A stretch of DNA of 64,000 nucleotides from JAPOXR01 sp963662395. GTDB lineage: Bacteria > Pseudomonadota > Alphaproteobacteria > Rhodobacterales > Rhodobacteraceae. The stretch is from the NCBI GenBank assembly GCA_963662395.1, contig OY759511.1:2108001-2172000 (forward strand). The letters run 5' to 3'. Each line of letters begins with the position of its first letter. Positions within the stretch are counted from its first letter, which is position 1. The notes beneath the pieces are model-generated. The model did not search any database. It was given only the letters and a program-made list of their open reading frames with translations, and was not told where the DNA came from. Shown here piece after piece: positions 26,649-35,038 of the stretch. Both the position numbers and the translations under genes were made by a program.

Positions 26649-27471
26649 CAACGGGAACCGGCCGATTGTCGATGTCGGAAACGACATCGTGCCGCTGAAC
26701 TATTTCAATATCGTCAAGCTGAAATCGAACGAGGAATTCAGCTATTCGGTACCAGGCTTCGAGACCTGCATCGTGCCGGCAACGGGGACCGTCGATGTCG
26801 AAACCGGGGGTCGGATATTCGCCGCCATCGGCAATCGCGGCCGGAATGTCTGGGATGGGGAGCCGGAGGGCGTGTATGTTCCTTCCGGCCACCAGGCCAG
26901 GATGGTCTGCACGTCCGGCGATTGCGAGGTGTTCGTGGCCGGTGCCCGCTTCGAGACCGCACTGGAAGCGTTTGCCGTGCGGGCCGACGATCTGGATCTC
27001 GTGCAATACGGATCGGACGAGACCAAGACCCATCGGAAGATCAAGCATATCCTGGGGCAGAAACAGCATGGAAGGGTCGGGCGATTGCTGGTCTCCGAAC
27101 TGTTCACGGTCGGCAAGGGGGGATGGTCGGGATTTCCCTCGCACAAGCATGACACCGACCGGCTGCCGGAAGAGACCAGGCATGATGAAACCTACAATTT
27201 CCGGTTCAGGCCCCGCCGCGGCTCCGGGATGCAGATGCTCCAGCGACAGGACGGCCAGCCGGGCGACGCCTTCCACGTTGTTGACGGCTCAACCATCTGC
27301 ATCGACCGCGGCTATCATCCATGCTCGGTTCTGCCTGGCTACGAAATGTACTATTTCACCATATTGGCCGGGCTGAGCCAGCGCAGCCTCAAACAGTATT
27401 TTCAACCCGACCACGCTGACCAGCTGCACAGCATTCCCGGAATTCTCGACATGGTTGCCAAGTTCAAATGA
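26629..27471 (+). CDS. IolB/KduI-like isomerase, copy 2
   Basis: The 280-residue protein is a diverged relative of the IolB at 15704-16510. It keeps the GGWSGFPSHKHD metal-site stretch, an ETYNFRFRP segment where canonical IolB has EETYYHRF, and GYHPCSVLPGYEMYYFTILAG near the end. The altered residues and long linker suggest a different but related substrate, perhaps an inositol isomer or amino-inositol product. It is embedded between kinase and aldolase genes, with a 20-bp overlap upstream and an ATGA overlap downstream. The fold assignment is good; the specificity is inference. Confidence 0.78.
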   Translation: MHIPPHDNGNRPIVDVGNDIVPLNYFNIVKLKSNEEFSYSVPGFETCIVPATGTVDVETGGRIFAAIGNRGRNVWDGEPEGVYVPSGHQARMVCTSGDCEVFVAGARFETALEAFAVRADDLDLVQYGSDETKTHRKIKHILGQKQHGRVGRLLVSELFTVGKGGWSGFPSHKHDTDRLPEETRHDETYNFRFRPRRGSGMQMLQRQDGQPGDAFHVVDGSTICIDRGYHPCSVLPGYEMYYFTILAGLSQRSLKQYFQPDHADQLHSIPGILDMVAKFK

Positions 27472-28409
27472 CCATGGTGACGCTCGATGAGGTCCTGCTG
27501 CCGGCCCTGCGTGGCGGGTATGCGGTAGCGGGGCTGGTGGTGCTCGGATGGGAAGATGCTCGCGCCTATGTCAATGCCGCCGAGGCCGAACAACTGCCGG
27601 TCATACTGCAGGCCGGCCCCGGCTGCCGGCGTCACACCCCGCTCCCTGTCCTGGCGGCAATGTTTCGCAACCTCGGTGAAGGTGCCGATGTTCCGGTGGT
27701 CGCCCATCTCGACCATGGCTACTCGCTCGATGAGTGCCGGCAGGCGATCGATTGCGGATTCACCTCGGTCATGTTCGACGGCTCGCGGCACCAGATCGGA
27801 AGGAATATCGAACTGACCGCCGAGGTGGCGGCGATGGCCGCCGATGCCGCCATCTCCTGCGAGGGCGAAATCGGATTTGTCGGCCATGAGGGTGGAGAAT
27901 CCTCGACCTGCACCGACCCGCAGCAGGCAGGCCGCTTTGCCAGGGAAACCGGGATCGATGCCGTCGCCGTGTCGGTCGGCAACGTGCATCTGCAACAGGA
28001 TTCCTCGTCATCCATCGATCGTGACCGCCTGCGGAAAATCGAGGCCCATGTCGATATCCCGCTGGTCCTGCATGGCGGCTCGGGAATCGACCATGACCAG
28101 CGCCGCCAGCTGGCAATGACGAGCAGCGTCTGCAAATTCAACATCGGCACCGAACTCCGGATGCAGTTTGGGCAGGCATTGCGCCGGGCAACAGAGTCGC
28201 ATCCCGACCGGTATGACCGGATCGAGTTGCTGCGGGAGACCGAGCAGCCGGTTCAGGACGCAGCCCGCCGGATCATGTCCTCTCTCGGGCCCGGTGGCAG
28301 GCACATGGGTGGACTGCCAGCCCCCGGCAGGTCATCTCCCGAACCGGCAGCACCGGGACAGGACCGGGCAGCCGGGCCGGCGGGTCACCTGCGGCCCGGG
28401 CTCCGCTGA
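27468..28409 (+). CDS. Class II fructose-bisphosphate-aldolase family protein (IolJ-like)
   Basis: The 313-residue protein is a zinc-dependent class II aldolase. It shows AHLDHGYS (zinc His and catalytic Asp), MFDGSRHQIGRNI, CEGEIGFVG, and HGGSGI with a late FNIGTELR phosphate-binding segment. About 40 Pro/Gly-rich residues at the C-terminus are atypical. In inositol catabolism IolJ splits 6-phospho-5-dehydro-2-deoxygluconate into dihydroxyacetone phosphate and malonate semialdehyde. With the kinase and IolB-like genes upstream this makes a plausible isomerase-kinase-aldolase series. It overlaps the preceding gene by four bases (ATGA). Confidence 0.84.
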   Translation: MTMVTLDEVLLPALRGGYAVAGLVVLGWEDARAYVNAAEAEQLPVILQAGPGCRRHTPLPVLAAMFRNLGEGADVPVVAHLDHGYSLDECRQAIDCGFTSVMFDGSRHQIGRNIELTAEVAAMAADAAISCEGEIGFVGHEGGESSTCTDPQQAGRFARETGIDAVAVSVGNVHLQQDSSSSIDRDRLRKIEAHVDIPLVLHGGSGIDHDQRRQLAMTSSVCKFNIGTELRMQFGQALRRATESHPDRYDRIELLRETEQPVQDAARRIMSSLGPGGRHMGGLPAPGRSSPEPAAPGQDRAAGPAGHLRPGLR

Positions 28410-28419
28410 ACCGATCGTC

Positions 28420-28446
28420 CCTGCCTGGCAGGAATTGCCGGGCAGG
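28420..28446 (+). terminator. Strong hairpin after the aldolase gene
   Basis: CCTGCCTGGCA (28420-28430) pairs with TGCCGGGCAGG (28436-28446) over 11 bp, with one T-G wobble and a GGAAT loop. It starts ten bases after the stop codon. No T-run follows, so it may act as an RNA-protecting hairpin or a Rho-assisted terminator. Confidence 0.5.
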
Positions 28447-28715
28447 CCAAAGCCGGGTTGCAAAATCCTCTCCATTGCGCATGAAATGCAGTGGAGCCTT
28501 CCTCTCCGTCCGAAGACGGGGAAAGCAGGGATTGCGGGACCCTTCCAGATCTCGCCGCATGGAGGGTCAATGTCTTTTCCCCCTGAACACGAACCCCCTG
28601 CCCCGGCAAGGAATGCCGGAGACAGGGCCCGGGCCCTTTCGCCCTCGACAGGTGGCAGGCGGCACGCCCTTCATCCCTGTTGGCCTGGCAGCCGGCACAT
28701 CCAGCGAGAAGATGG
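28447..28715. other. Intergenic region before fdhD
   Basis: These 269 bp hold no recognised gene. They should contain the promoter of the fdhD-mobA-mobB-moeA operon. I saw no known riboswitch signature. Confidence 0.35.
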
Positions 28716-29603
28716 ATGACACCACTCGGCAATCACCCGGATTACCTGATCGCGCCGGACCCGACGGCGCCCGGCCTGACCAGGAAAGTGCCGGGGATCG
28801 ATCATCTGGGTGCGGTGAACGAGATCAGTGTCGTCGAGGAGCGCCCGCTGACGATCTTTCTCAATGCAACGGAAATCGTCACCGCCATGACAATCGGCGA
28901 TTACCCGCAATACCTGGCCGCCGGGTTTCTCTTCAACCAGGGCATGCTGCAAGACATGAAGGACGTCTTGCGGATTGACCATGATCCGGAGGCAGAAGCG
29001 GTGGTCGTGCGAACCGGCACTACCACCGGTCACGAGGACAAGATCCGCAGAAAGACCCGCACCAGCGGCTGCGCCGTCGGCACCGTGTTCGGTGACATGC
29101 TTGAACTCGTGGAGGGCGTGTCCCTGCCGGATGCGCCGCTCAGGACATCCTGGCTCTATGACCTGGCCAGGAAGATCAATACCACGCCGAGTCTCTACCT
29201 GGAGGCGGGAGCGATCCACGGGACGGCGCTGTGCGACCGGAACACGCCACTCGTCTACATGGAGGATGTCGGGCGCCACAACGCGGTGGACAAGGTGGCG
29301 GGATGGATGCTTGCCAACGAGGTGAAGGGAGACGACAAGATCCTGTACACTACCGGACGCCTGACCTCGGAAATGATACTCAAGACCGCGCGGATGGGAA
29401 TTCCTTCACTCGCCTCGCGATCGGGATTCACTGCCTGGGGAGTTGAACTCGCCAGGCAGGTCAACCTGACACTGATCGGGAGATTGCGCGGGCGGCGCTT
29501 CCTGTGCCTGTCCGGCGAGGCGCGCCTGGTCCGGGATGCCGATTCGGAGACCATGGCCGAGGAAGACCGGCGATTTCACCGCAAGGCGGCGACACGGCAA
29601 TGA
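28716..29603 (+). CDS. fdhD: Formate dehydrogenase accessory sulfurtransferase FdhD
   Basis: The 295-residue protein matches FdhD, which passes sulfur from IscS to the molybdenum cofactor of formate dehydrogenases. The active-site Cys119 is in TRTSGCAVGTVFGD; the second Cys of the CxxC seen in E. coli is absent. Other family stretches are EERPLTIFLNATE, YMEDVGRHNAVDKV, and YTTGRLTSEMILKTARMGIP. The start at 28716 is preceded by GAGAAG and places the family homology at the N-terminus. It overlaps mobA (ATGA). No formate dehydrogenase structural gene is in the window. Confidence 0.92.
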   Translation: MTPLGNHPDYLIAPDPTAPGLTRKVPGIDHLGAVNEISVVEERPLTIFLNATEIVTAMTIGDYPQYLAAGFLFNQGMLQDMKDVLRIDHDPEAEAVVVRTGTTTGHEDKIRRKTRTSGCAVGTVFGDMLELVEGVSLPDAPLRTSWLYDLARKINTTPSLYLEAGAIHGTALCDRNTPLVYMEDVGRHNAVDKVAGWMLANEVKGDDKILYTTGRLTSEMILKTARMGIPSLASRSGFTAWGVELARQVNLTLIGRLRGRRFLCLSGEARLVRDADSETMAEEDRRFHRKAATRQ

Positions 29604-30262
29604 GCAATCGGTCACGACGAGGTCCCGGGGCCGGGACGTCCATCCTGCCGGCCGGCGTCGTGCTGGCTGGCGGAAACTCCACCCGCATGGGTGGCCGGGA
29701 AAAGACCCTTCTCGAAATCCGGGGGCAGACATTGCTGGCCCTTGTTCTTGACCGGCTGGCACCGCAGGTGAAGGAGACCGTCATCAATGCCAATGGCGAT
29801 CCTGCGCGGTTCGGTTCATTCGATCTCCCGGTGATTGGCGACGATGATGATGGAAGGCTTGGCCCGCTGGCCGGAATCCTGGCCGGCATGCGCTGGGCAA
29901 GGCGTCTTGGCTACTCGCACATTGTCTCGGTTGCCGGCGATACCCCGTTCTTTCCCGAAACCCTGGTCCGCAACCTTGCCCAGGCTGCCGAGTTGCAATC
30001 GGCATCGATCGCCCTGGCCGCCTCCCGCGACCGGGATGGCAAGCTGCACCTGCATCCGACCTTCGGGCTGTGGAATACCGGGTTGATGACCGATCTCGAA
30101 GAGGCACTGCAGGGAGGTGTGCGCAAGATACTCGACTGGACCGATACGCACTGGACGGTACCGGCAGAATTCCCCGGTGTTCCGACTGACCCCTTCTTCA
30201 ACATCAACCGGCCGGACGACCTGGACGAGGCGGCACGGATGCTGGAGGAGCAGGAGGGATGA
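29600..30262 (+). CDS. mobA: Molybdenum cofactor guanylyltransferase MobA
   Basis: The 220-residue nucleotidyltransferase has the LAGGNSTRMGGREK loop near residues 22-35, which binds GTP, and the metal-binding GDTPFF motif. MobA attaches GMP to molybdopterin to form the MGD cofactor used by formate dehydrogenases and other DMSO-reductase-family enzymes. The N-terminus is about 17 residues longer than usual. It overlaps fdhD and mobB by four bases each, so the genes form one transcript. Confidence 0.92.
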   Translation: MSNRSRRGPGAGTSILPAGVVLAGGNSTRMGGREKTLLEIRGQTLLALVLDRLAPQVKETVINANGDPARFGSFDLPVIGDDDDGRLGPLAGILAGMRWARRLGYSHIVSVAGDTPFFPETLVRNLAQAAELQSASIALAASRDRDGKLHLHPTFGLWNTGLMTDLEEALQGGVRKILDWTDTHWTVPAEFPGVPTDPFFNINRPDDLDEAARMLEEQEG

Positions 30263-30774
30263 ATGTTCTCGGAATCGCCGGCTGGAAGAATTCCGGGAAA
30301 ACCCGGTTGACCGAGAGGCTGATCAGGGAACTCACCCGGCGGGGTCTCTCGATTGCGACCATCAAGCATGCGCATCACGGATTCGATCCCGACCAGCCGG
30401 GTACCGACAGCTACCGGCATCGGATGGCGGGGGCCGGCGAGGTCCTGGTCTCGTCCTCGAGGCGCTGGGCGCTGATCCATGAGAATTCCGGCCCCGAGCC
30501 CGGGCTCGACCAGCTGCTTGCAGGCTTGTCACCGGCCGACCTGGTCATCGTGGAAGGATTCAAGGGCGAGCCACACCCGAAGATCGAGACCAGGCGGCGG
30601 GAAGCGGCAGGCCCTGCCCTGAGCGATCGCGATCGGGCGGTATTTGCCATCGCCTCCGACGCGCCGGACCAGTCGACCGACCTGCCGCTGTTCAGCCTCG
30701 ATGACATTGTCGGAATTGCCGACCTGGTCATGCATCGGTACCAGCTGGCAGATGGCCCGGGAGGCGGGCAATGA
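30259..30774 (+). CDS. mobB: Molybdopterin-guanine dinucleotide biosynthesis adapter MobB
   Basis: The 171-residue P-loop protein begins with GIAGWKNSGKT (Walker A), then IKHAHHGFDPDQPGTDS, and later LVIVEGFKGEPHPKIE, all standard for MobB. It binds GTP and assists MobA. It is joined to mobA and moeA by ATGA overlaps. The length is normal. Confidence 0.92.
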   Translation: MNVLGIAGWKNSGKTRLTERLIRELTRRGLSIATIKHAHHGFDPDQPGTDSYRHRMAGAGEVLVSSSRRWALIHENSGPEPGLDQLLAGLSPADLVIVEGFKGEPHPKIETRRREAAGPALSDRDRAVFAIASDAPDQSTDLPLFSLDDIVGIADLVMHRYQLADGPGGGQ

Positions 30775-32030
30775 CCGGCCGACCCCTCGCGGGTGAAGGC
30801 CATGCCTTGCCGCCAGGCGTTGACTGGACTCCGGTCGACGAAGCGCTCCTGGCCCTGCGCAACGGGCTGACCTGCGTGGCCGACACCGAAACCGTGGATC
30901 TCGGCAGCGCCGGGGGCCGGTTCCTGGCCGAGCCGGTGACCGCCAGGCGATCGAACCCGTCGGCAACGAATTCCGCCATTGATGGCTACGGATTTGCCCA
31001 TGCTTCGCTGGGCGACGGCGAGGAGTGCCGGCTGAAGCTGGCCACCGGCCGGGCTGCAGCCGGGGTCCCGCACGACTCCCGGCTCGAGCCGGGCCATGCG
31101 GTCAGGGTCCTGACCGGCGCCATCCTGCCGCCGGGCGTGGACACGGTTGTTCTCGAGGAAAGCACCCGGATCGACGGCGGCCATGTCTGCTTTCGAAAAC
31201 CGGGGCGGGCCGGTCAGAACACCCGCCTGGCCGGAGAGGATTTCGGCGAAGGCGACCTGCTTCTCGATGCCGGCACATTGCTGAATGCGGCAAAAATCGG
31301 CCACCTGGCATCCGCCGGAGCAGACCGGGTGGCGGTCCGCTCGATCCTGCGGGTCGGCATCCTGTCGACCGGCGACGAATTGCGGAGAGTTGGCCAGGAG
31401 ACAGAAGCCCATCACGTTCCCGATTCCAATCGTCCAATGCTGCTTGCACTGGTTGACAGGCCGGGTTTCCGCCCGGTCGATCTCGGCATGGCCGGCGATG
31501 ATCCGGACGAAATCAGGCACCGCCTTGCTTCCTCGACCGGGAAGGTCGATGCCGTCATCACCAGCGGCGGCGTCTCGACCGGCGACGAGGATCATGTCTC
31601 CAGGTTGCTGTCCGACGAGGCCAGCCTGAACATCTGGCGCATCGCCATGAAGCCCGGACGACCGCTGGCCCTGGCAATCTGGAACGGATTGCCGGTCTTT
31701 GGGCTGCCCGGAAATCCCGTTGCCGCCTTTGTCTGTTCGCTGGTCTTCGTTCTTCCTGCCTTGCGGCTGCTGGCAGGCGGCGGCTGGATTGAACCGCGGG
31801 GGTTTCCCGTTCCGGCAGCATTCACCAAGCGGAAAAAGCCCGGCCGGCGGGAATTCATCAGGGCACGGCTGAACCCGGAGGGAGAAGCCGAAGCGTTCCA
31901 GTCGGAGGGCTCGGGCCTGACCACCGGCCTTGCATGGTCGGACGGGCTGGTGGAGCTGGAGGATTCTCGCCTGCAGGTCGGAAGGGGCGACCCGGTTCGC
32001 TACCTGCCCTATGCCAGCTTTGGCCTCTGA
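30771..32030 (+). CDS. moeA: Molybdopterin molybdenumtransferase MoeA
   Basis: The 419-residue enzyme inserts molybdate into adenylylated molybdopterin. Family motifs are NSAIDGYGFA, LTGAILPPGVDTVV, ILSTGDEL, ITSGGVSTGDEDHV, MKPGRPLALAIWNG and GLPGNPVAAFV. It is the last gene of fdhD-mobA-mobB-moeA. Its last 22 bp overlap the convergent membrane-protein gene on the other strand. All domains are complete. Confidence 0.94.
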   Translation: MTGRPLAGEGHALPPGVDWTPVDEALLALRNGLTCVADTETVDLGSAGGRFLAEPVTARRSNPSATNSAIDGYGFAHASLGDGEECRLKLATGRAAAGVPHDSRLEPGHAVRVLTGAILPPGVDTVVLEESTRIDGGHVCFRKPGRAGQNTRLAGEDFGEGDLLLDAGTLLNAAKIGHLASAGADRVAVRSILRVGILSTGDELRRVGQETEAHHVPDSNRPMLLALVDRPGFRPVDLGMAGDDPDEIRHRLASSTGKVDAVITSGGVSTGDEDHVSRLLSDEASLNIWRIAMKPGRPLALAIWNGLPVFGLPGNPVAAFVCSLVFVLPALRLLAGGGWIEPRGFPVPAAFTKRKKPGRREFIRARLNPEGEAEAFQSEGSGLTTGLAWSDGLVELEDSRLQVGRGDPVRYLPYASFGL

Positions 32031-32887
32031 TCGGCCCGATTGCCGGCCAGGTCGAGATTCTCCAGCAACAGGAATGCCAGGATCGTCCGGCTGGCCAGCA
32101 CCGCCGTGATCTCGTTGTCATCGGCACTGCCAATGAACGTGGCAAGAAACCGGCGGGTCTGGTCACGAAAACCGGCCGCCATCTCCTGGAAATCGGGCTC
32201 TTGCCCGATATAGCCATACATCAGGGAAAGGTCGCGACTCCCGGATATCCGGCCCAATCGGCGAAAATCGGTGTCCGGGCTGTCAAGATCGGCGGTTCTC
32301 CACTCTTCCAGACCGGCCATGTCGGGATACAGGTCGTCGAGTGAGACACCGGCAGTCGCGATCCTGTCCAGGACTTCGATGGACGAATCGAGAAGCCTCG
32401 CGATTTCCGGATGCCGCGCCGCCGATTCGACGGCGGCGATACCGGCAATGTCGTCGAAATCCTCGGCAAAATTCAGGGCGCGGATGATGATCGAATTCGG
32501 AATGCCGGTCGGCCTGGTCCTGGCACCAGCCACCTCGGCTCCCGAATTCCGACCCGTGGCCCCACTTGCCGGAACTCCACCGGTTTCGCTCCGGCCGCTC
32601 TCCGGCTGCCCGTCAAGTTTCACCCGGTGCGACAATGCCGCTCGCAGGTTGCGGACCTCGTTGTTCAACCGCCAGAGATCATCCTGGACGCTGGTGTAGG
32701 ACATGATCGCTGCCGCCAGCCAGACGAGGACAATCGGCACCACCAGCACCACCGCATTCACAACCGTGTCCGGAGCGACCAGCACCGGGGAATCCGGCCG
32801 GTCCACGTAGTGGACAAAGGCCATGAACCCGAGCCAGATCACGGTCAGCGCCAGAGCCATGGTCACCAGAATCATGTTACGGGACAT
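32009..32887 (-). CDS. Membrane-anchored protein of unknown function
   Basis: The 292-residue protein has two N-terminal membrane helices (about residues 4-23 and 39-60), a short Arg/Asn-rich helical linker, a Ser/Gly/Pro-rich stretch around 90-125 and a C-terminal soluble domain with many acidic residues. I do not recognise a characterised family. The start at the ATG at 32887 has GGAG eight bases upstream and is preferred over the TTG at 32911. It is the gene next to greA on the same strand, with a 67-bp gap, and its end overlaps moeA. Confidence 0.7.
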   Translation of the reverse strand: MSRNMILVTMALALTVIWLGFMAFVHYVDRPDSPVLVAPDTVVNAVVLVVPIVLVWLAAAIMSYTSVQDDLWRLNNEVRNLRAALSHRVKLDGQPESGRSETGGVPASGATGRNSGAEVAGARTRPTGIPNSIIIRALNFAEDFDDIAGIAAVESAARHPEIARLLDSSIEVLDRIATAGVSLDDLYPDMAGLEEWRTADLDSPDTDFRRLGRISGSRDLSLMYGYIGQEPDFQEMAAGFRDQTRRFLATFIGSADDNEITAVLASRTILAFLLLENLDLAGNRADQRPKLA

Positions 32888-32954
32888 CGGCGGCGACTCC
32901 GTGAGTTTCAATTGACACTGCGCTCAGTGAAATACGGCCAGCTGAACTGGCGTC

Positions 32955-33425
32955 TCAAACGTAACGAATCTCGAGAATCGTGAAGCTCCTGACTCCGCCA
33001 GGCGCAAAGACCTCGACCTCGTCATCCACGTCCTTGCCGATCATCCCCCGCGCCAGTGGCGAGTTGAGGTTGAGCAGCCCCCTGGCAATATCGGCTTCCG
33101 CTTCGTGAACGACCTGGTAGGTCAGCTTCTCCTCGGAGTCATTGTCCTCGAGGGTAACCGTGGCACCGAACTTGACCGGACCGGCGAGTCGTGACGTGTC
33201 AATGACCTCGGCCCTGCCGATGATATTGTCGAGTTCCTTGATGCGCCCCTCGATCATGCTCTGCTGCTCGCGCGCCGCGTGATACTCGGCGTTCTCGGAC
33301 AGGTCGCCATGCTCGCGGGCCTCGGCAATGGCCTTGATCACCGTCGGACGATCAACGGATTTCAGCCGCCTCGCCTCCTCGTCGAGACGCTGGTATCCGT
33401 TGGCGGTCAACAAGATTCTCTCCAT
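32955..33425 (-). CDS. greA: Transcription elongation factor GreA
   Basis: The 156-residue protein matches GreA, which rescues backtracked RNA polymerase by stimulating transcript cleavage. The N-terminal coiled coil has the tip residues in the HGDLSENAEYHAAREQQS stretch, including the acidic D/E pair. The C-terminal FKBP-like domain contains SPLARGMIGKDVDDEVEVFAP. The ATG at 33425 gives the usual start MERILLTANGYQRL. Length is normal. Confidence 0.96.
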   Translation of the reverse strand: MERILLTANGYQRLDEEARRLKSVDRPTVIKAIAEAREHGDLSENAEYHAAREQQSMIEGRIKELDNIIGRAEVIDTSRLAGPVKFGATVTLEDNDSEEKLTYQVVHEAEADIARGLLNLNSPLARGMIGKDVDDEVEVFAPGGVRSFTILEIRYV

Positions 33426-33981
33426 GAAATCGATTCCGGCTGGTCAGGGCAACACCCCGAGTAGATTGCAGCAATCCCCAAGGTGTCAAGTGGCGAATAT
33501 GGTCGGTATCATCGAGCCGGGACGAGCCCGGCTGCCCGGTAAATTGTGTCCGTGTCCAGGTCTTTGTCAACAGCCAATTGAGCGTCGGGCGGCAATCCGG
33601 AAAATCCCGCCCCGCATTTGTCACCCGGGAGCCCCGGCTGCGCCGCAATGTTCGGCATCCAGTGCCAACTTCCTTCCCGAACCAGGCGCCTTCAAGCCCA
33701 CGCCCCCGCAACCGGAACACGACCGGGCCTCGCACACCCTTCCCCCTCTGTCCAGGTCCGTGCGCGAGTTGCTGCCAATACGAGCCAGCCATGACCGACG
33801 GCTTCGCGCCGGCACTTCTAATGCCGGGGGAATTGACGTATGGTCCCGCCCGGATCAACCCATGGCCCGGGTCTTGCAGGTTGTTGATCGCTTGCATTAT
33901 AGCCGGGATCTTGCCTGAACATCTCTCAAGGAGAGTGACGGAGCCGCAAGAGCGGCGTCCCGGAACCCGGAAGGAAAAAAC
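33426..33981. promoter_or_regulatory. Divergent intergenic region between greA and phnD
   Basis: These 556 bp separate two outward-reading genes and hold no convincing coding region; long open frames here lack domains and good starts. Close to phnD, GCCGC and GCGGC around 33940 can form a small hairpin just upstream of the GGAAGG ribosome site. A TTGCAG/TTATAG pair around 33875-33903 is a possible but weak promoter. Confidence 0.4.
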
Positions 33982-34962
33982 ATGAAATTGACAGAAGTGA
34001 AGCTCATTGCCGCGGTCGCGACGGTCGCGTCCCTGGGAATGGTCGGAATTCAGGCTTCGGCCCAGGATTGCCCGAGGGGCGATCTCGATGACCGGTATTG
34101 TGACGCGGATGGGGACCTGATTGCCGATATTCCGACCGATGAAGACATGCTGATCGATCCCGATCCGCTCATCTTTGCCTATACGCCGGTGGAAGACCCG
34201 GCTGTCTATGCGACCGCCTGGTCAGACTTCCTGACGCATCTTGAAGCCGAGACCGGCAAGGAGGTCGTGTTCTTCCCGGTTCAGTCGAATGCCGCACAGA
34301 TCGAGGCCATGCGCTCCGGCCGCCTGCACATCGCCGGCTTCAATACCGGGTCAAACCCGCTTGCGGTCAACTGCGCCGGCTTCCGGCCATTCACGATCAT
34401 GGCCTCGAAGGACGGGAATTTCGGATATGAAATGGAAATCCTGACCCATCCGGGCTCCGGCATCGAGAAGGTCGAGGATATCCGGGGCAAGCAGCTTGCC
34501 TTTACGTCGCCAACCTCAAATTCGGGCTTCAAGGCACCGTCGGCGATCCTGAAGGGCGATTTCGACATGGTGGCCGAAGTTGATTTCGAGCCGGTATTTT
34601 CCGGCAAGCACGACAATTCGATCCTCGGCGTGGCCAACAAGGACTATCCTGCAGCCTCGATTGCAAACTCGGTCCTCCACCGCATGATCAGCCGGGATGT
34701 TGTCGAGCCGGAACAGGTCATTTCGATCTACAAGTCGCAGACCTTCCCGACGACGGGGTTCGGGGTGATCTACAACCTGAAGCCGGAATTGCAGGAGAAG
34801 ATTCGCAGCGCCTTCTTCAGCTTCGAGTGGGAAGGAACTACGCTCGAGGAAGAATTCTCCAAATCCGATGAAGGACAGTTTCTTGAAATGACCTATCAGG
34901 TATTCTGGGAAGTCATCCGCAAGATCGATGCGGCGAATGGTGTCAGCTACGCGTGCGAGTGA
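33982..34962 (+). CDS. phnD: Phosphonate/phosphite-type ABC transporter substrate-binding protein
   Basis: The 326-residue protein has a signal peptide (about residues 1-28, cleavage after ASA) and the PhnD-like periplasmic binding fold: LIFAYTPVEDPAVYATAW, then AMRSGRLHIAGFNTG and GKQLAFTSPTSNSGFKAPSAIL. Before the binding domain lies a short Cys-flanked acidic loop (Cys30 to Cys40, then DADGDLIAD) that resembles an EF-hand calcium site. It precedes ATPase and two permease genes. Substrate may be phosphonate, phosphite or phosphate. No phosphonate-degrading enzyme is in the window. Confidence 0.88.
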   Translation: MKLTEVKLIAAVATVASLGMVGIQASAQDCPRGDLDDRYCDADGDLIADIPTDEDMLIDPDPLIFAYTPVEDPAVYATAWSDFLTHLEAETGKEVVFFPVQSNAAQIEAMRSGRLHIAGFNTGSNPLAVNCAGFRPFTIMASKDGNFGYEMEILTHPGSGIEKVEDIRGKQLAFTSPTSNSGFKAPSAILKGDFDMVAEVDFEPVFSGKHDNSILGVANKDYPAASIANSVLHRMISRDVVEPEQVISIYKSQTFPTTGFGVIYNLKPELQEKIRSAFFSFEWEGTTLEEEFSKSDEGQFLEMTYQVFWEVIRKIDAANGVSYACE

Positions 34963-34985
34963 CATTTCTTGCAAGTAACGCATTC

Positions 34986-35008
34986 GGGCGACCCGTTTCG
35001 GGTCGCCC
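34986..35008 (+). terminator. Intercistronic hairpin between phnD and phnC
   Basis: GGGCGACCCG (34986-34995) and CGGGTCGCCC (34999-35008) are perfect 10-bp arms around a TTT loop. Such hairpins after binding-protein genes usually protect the upstream mRNA or stop most polymerases, so the binding protein is made in excess of the membrane parts. There is no T-run, so readthrough is likely. Confidence 0.7.
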
Positions 35009-35038
35009 CTGATTGACAGGTTTGCGGCGGGGGAGCCG

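Noticed and set aside
28447..28715. Molybdenum-cofactor riboswitch before fdhD
   Set aside because: I could not recognise a consistent conserved core or stem arrangement in this stretch.
33328..33918. A 196-residue plus-strand frame upstream of phnD
   Set aside because: It overlaps greA at its start, has no good ribosome site and no domain.
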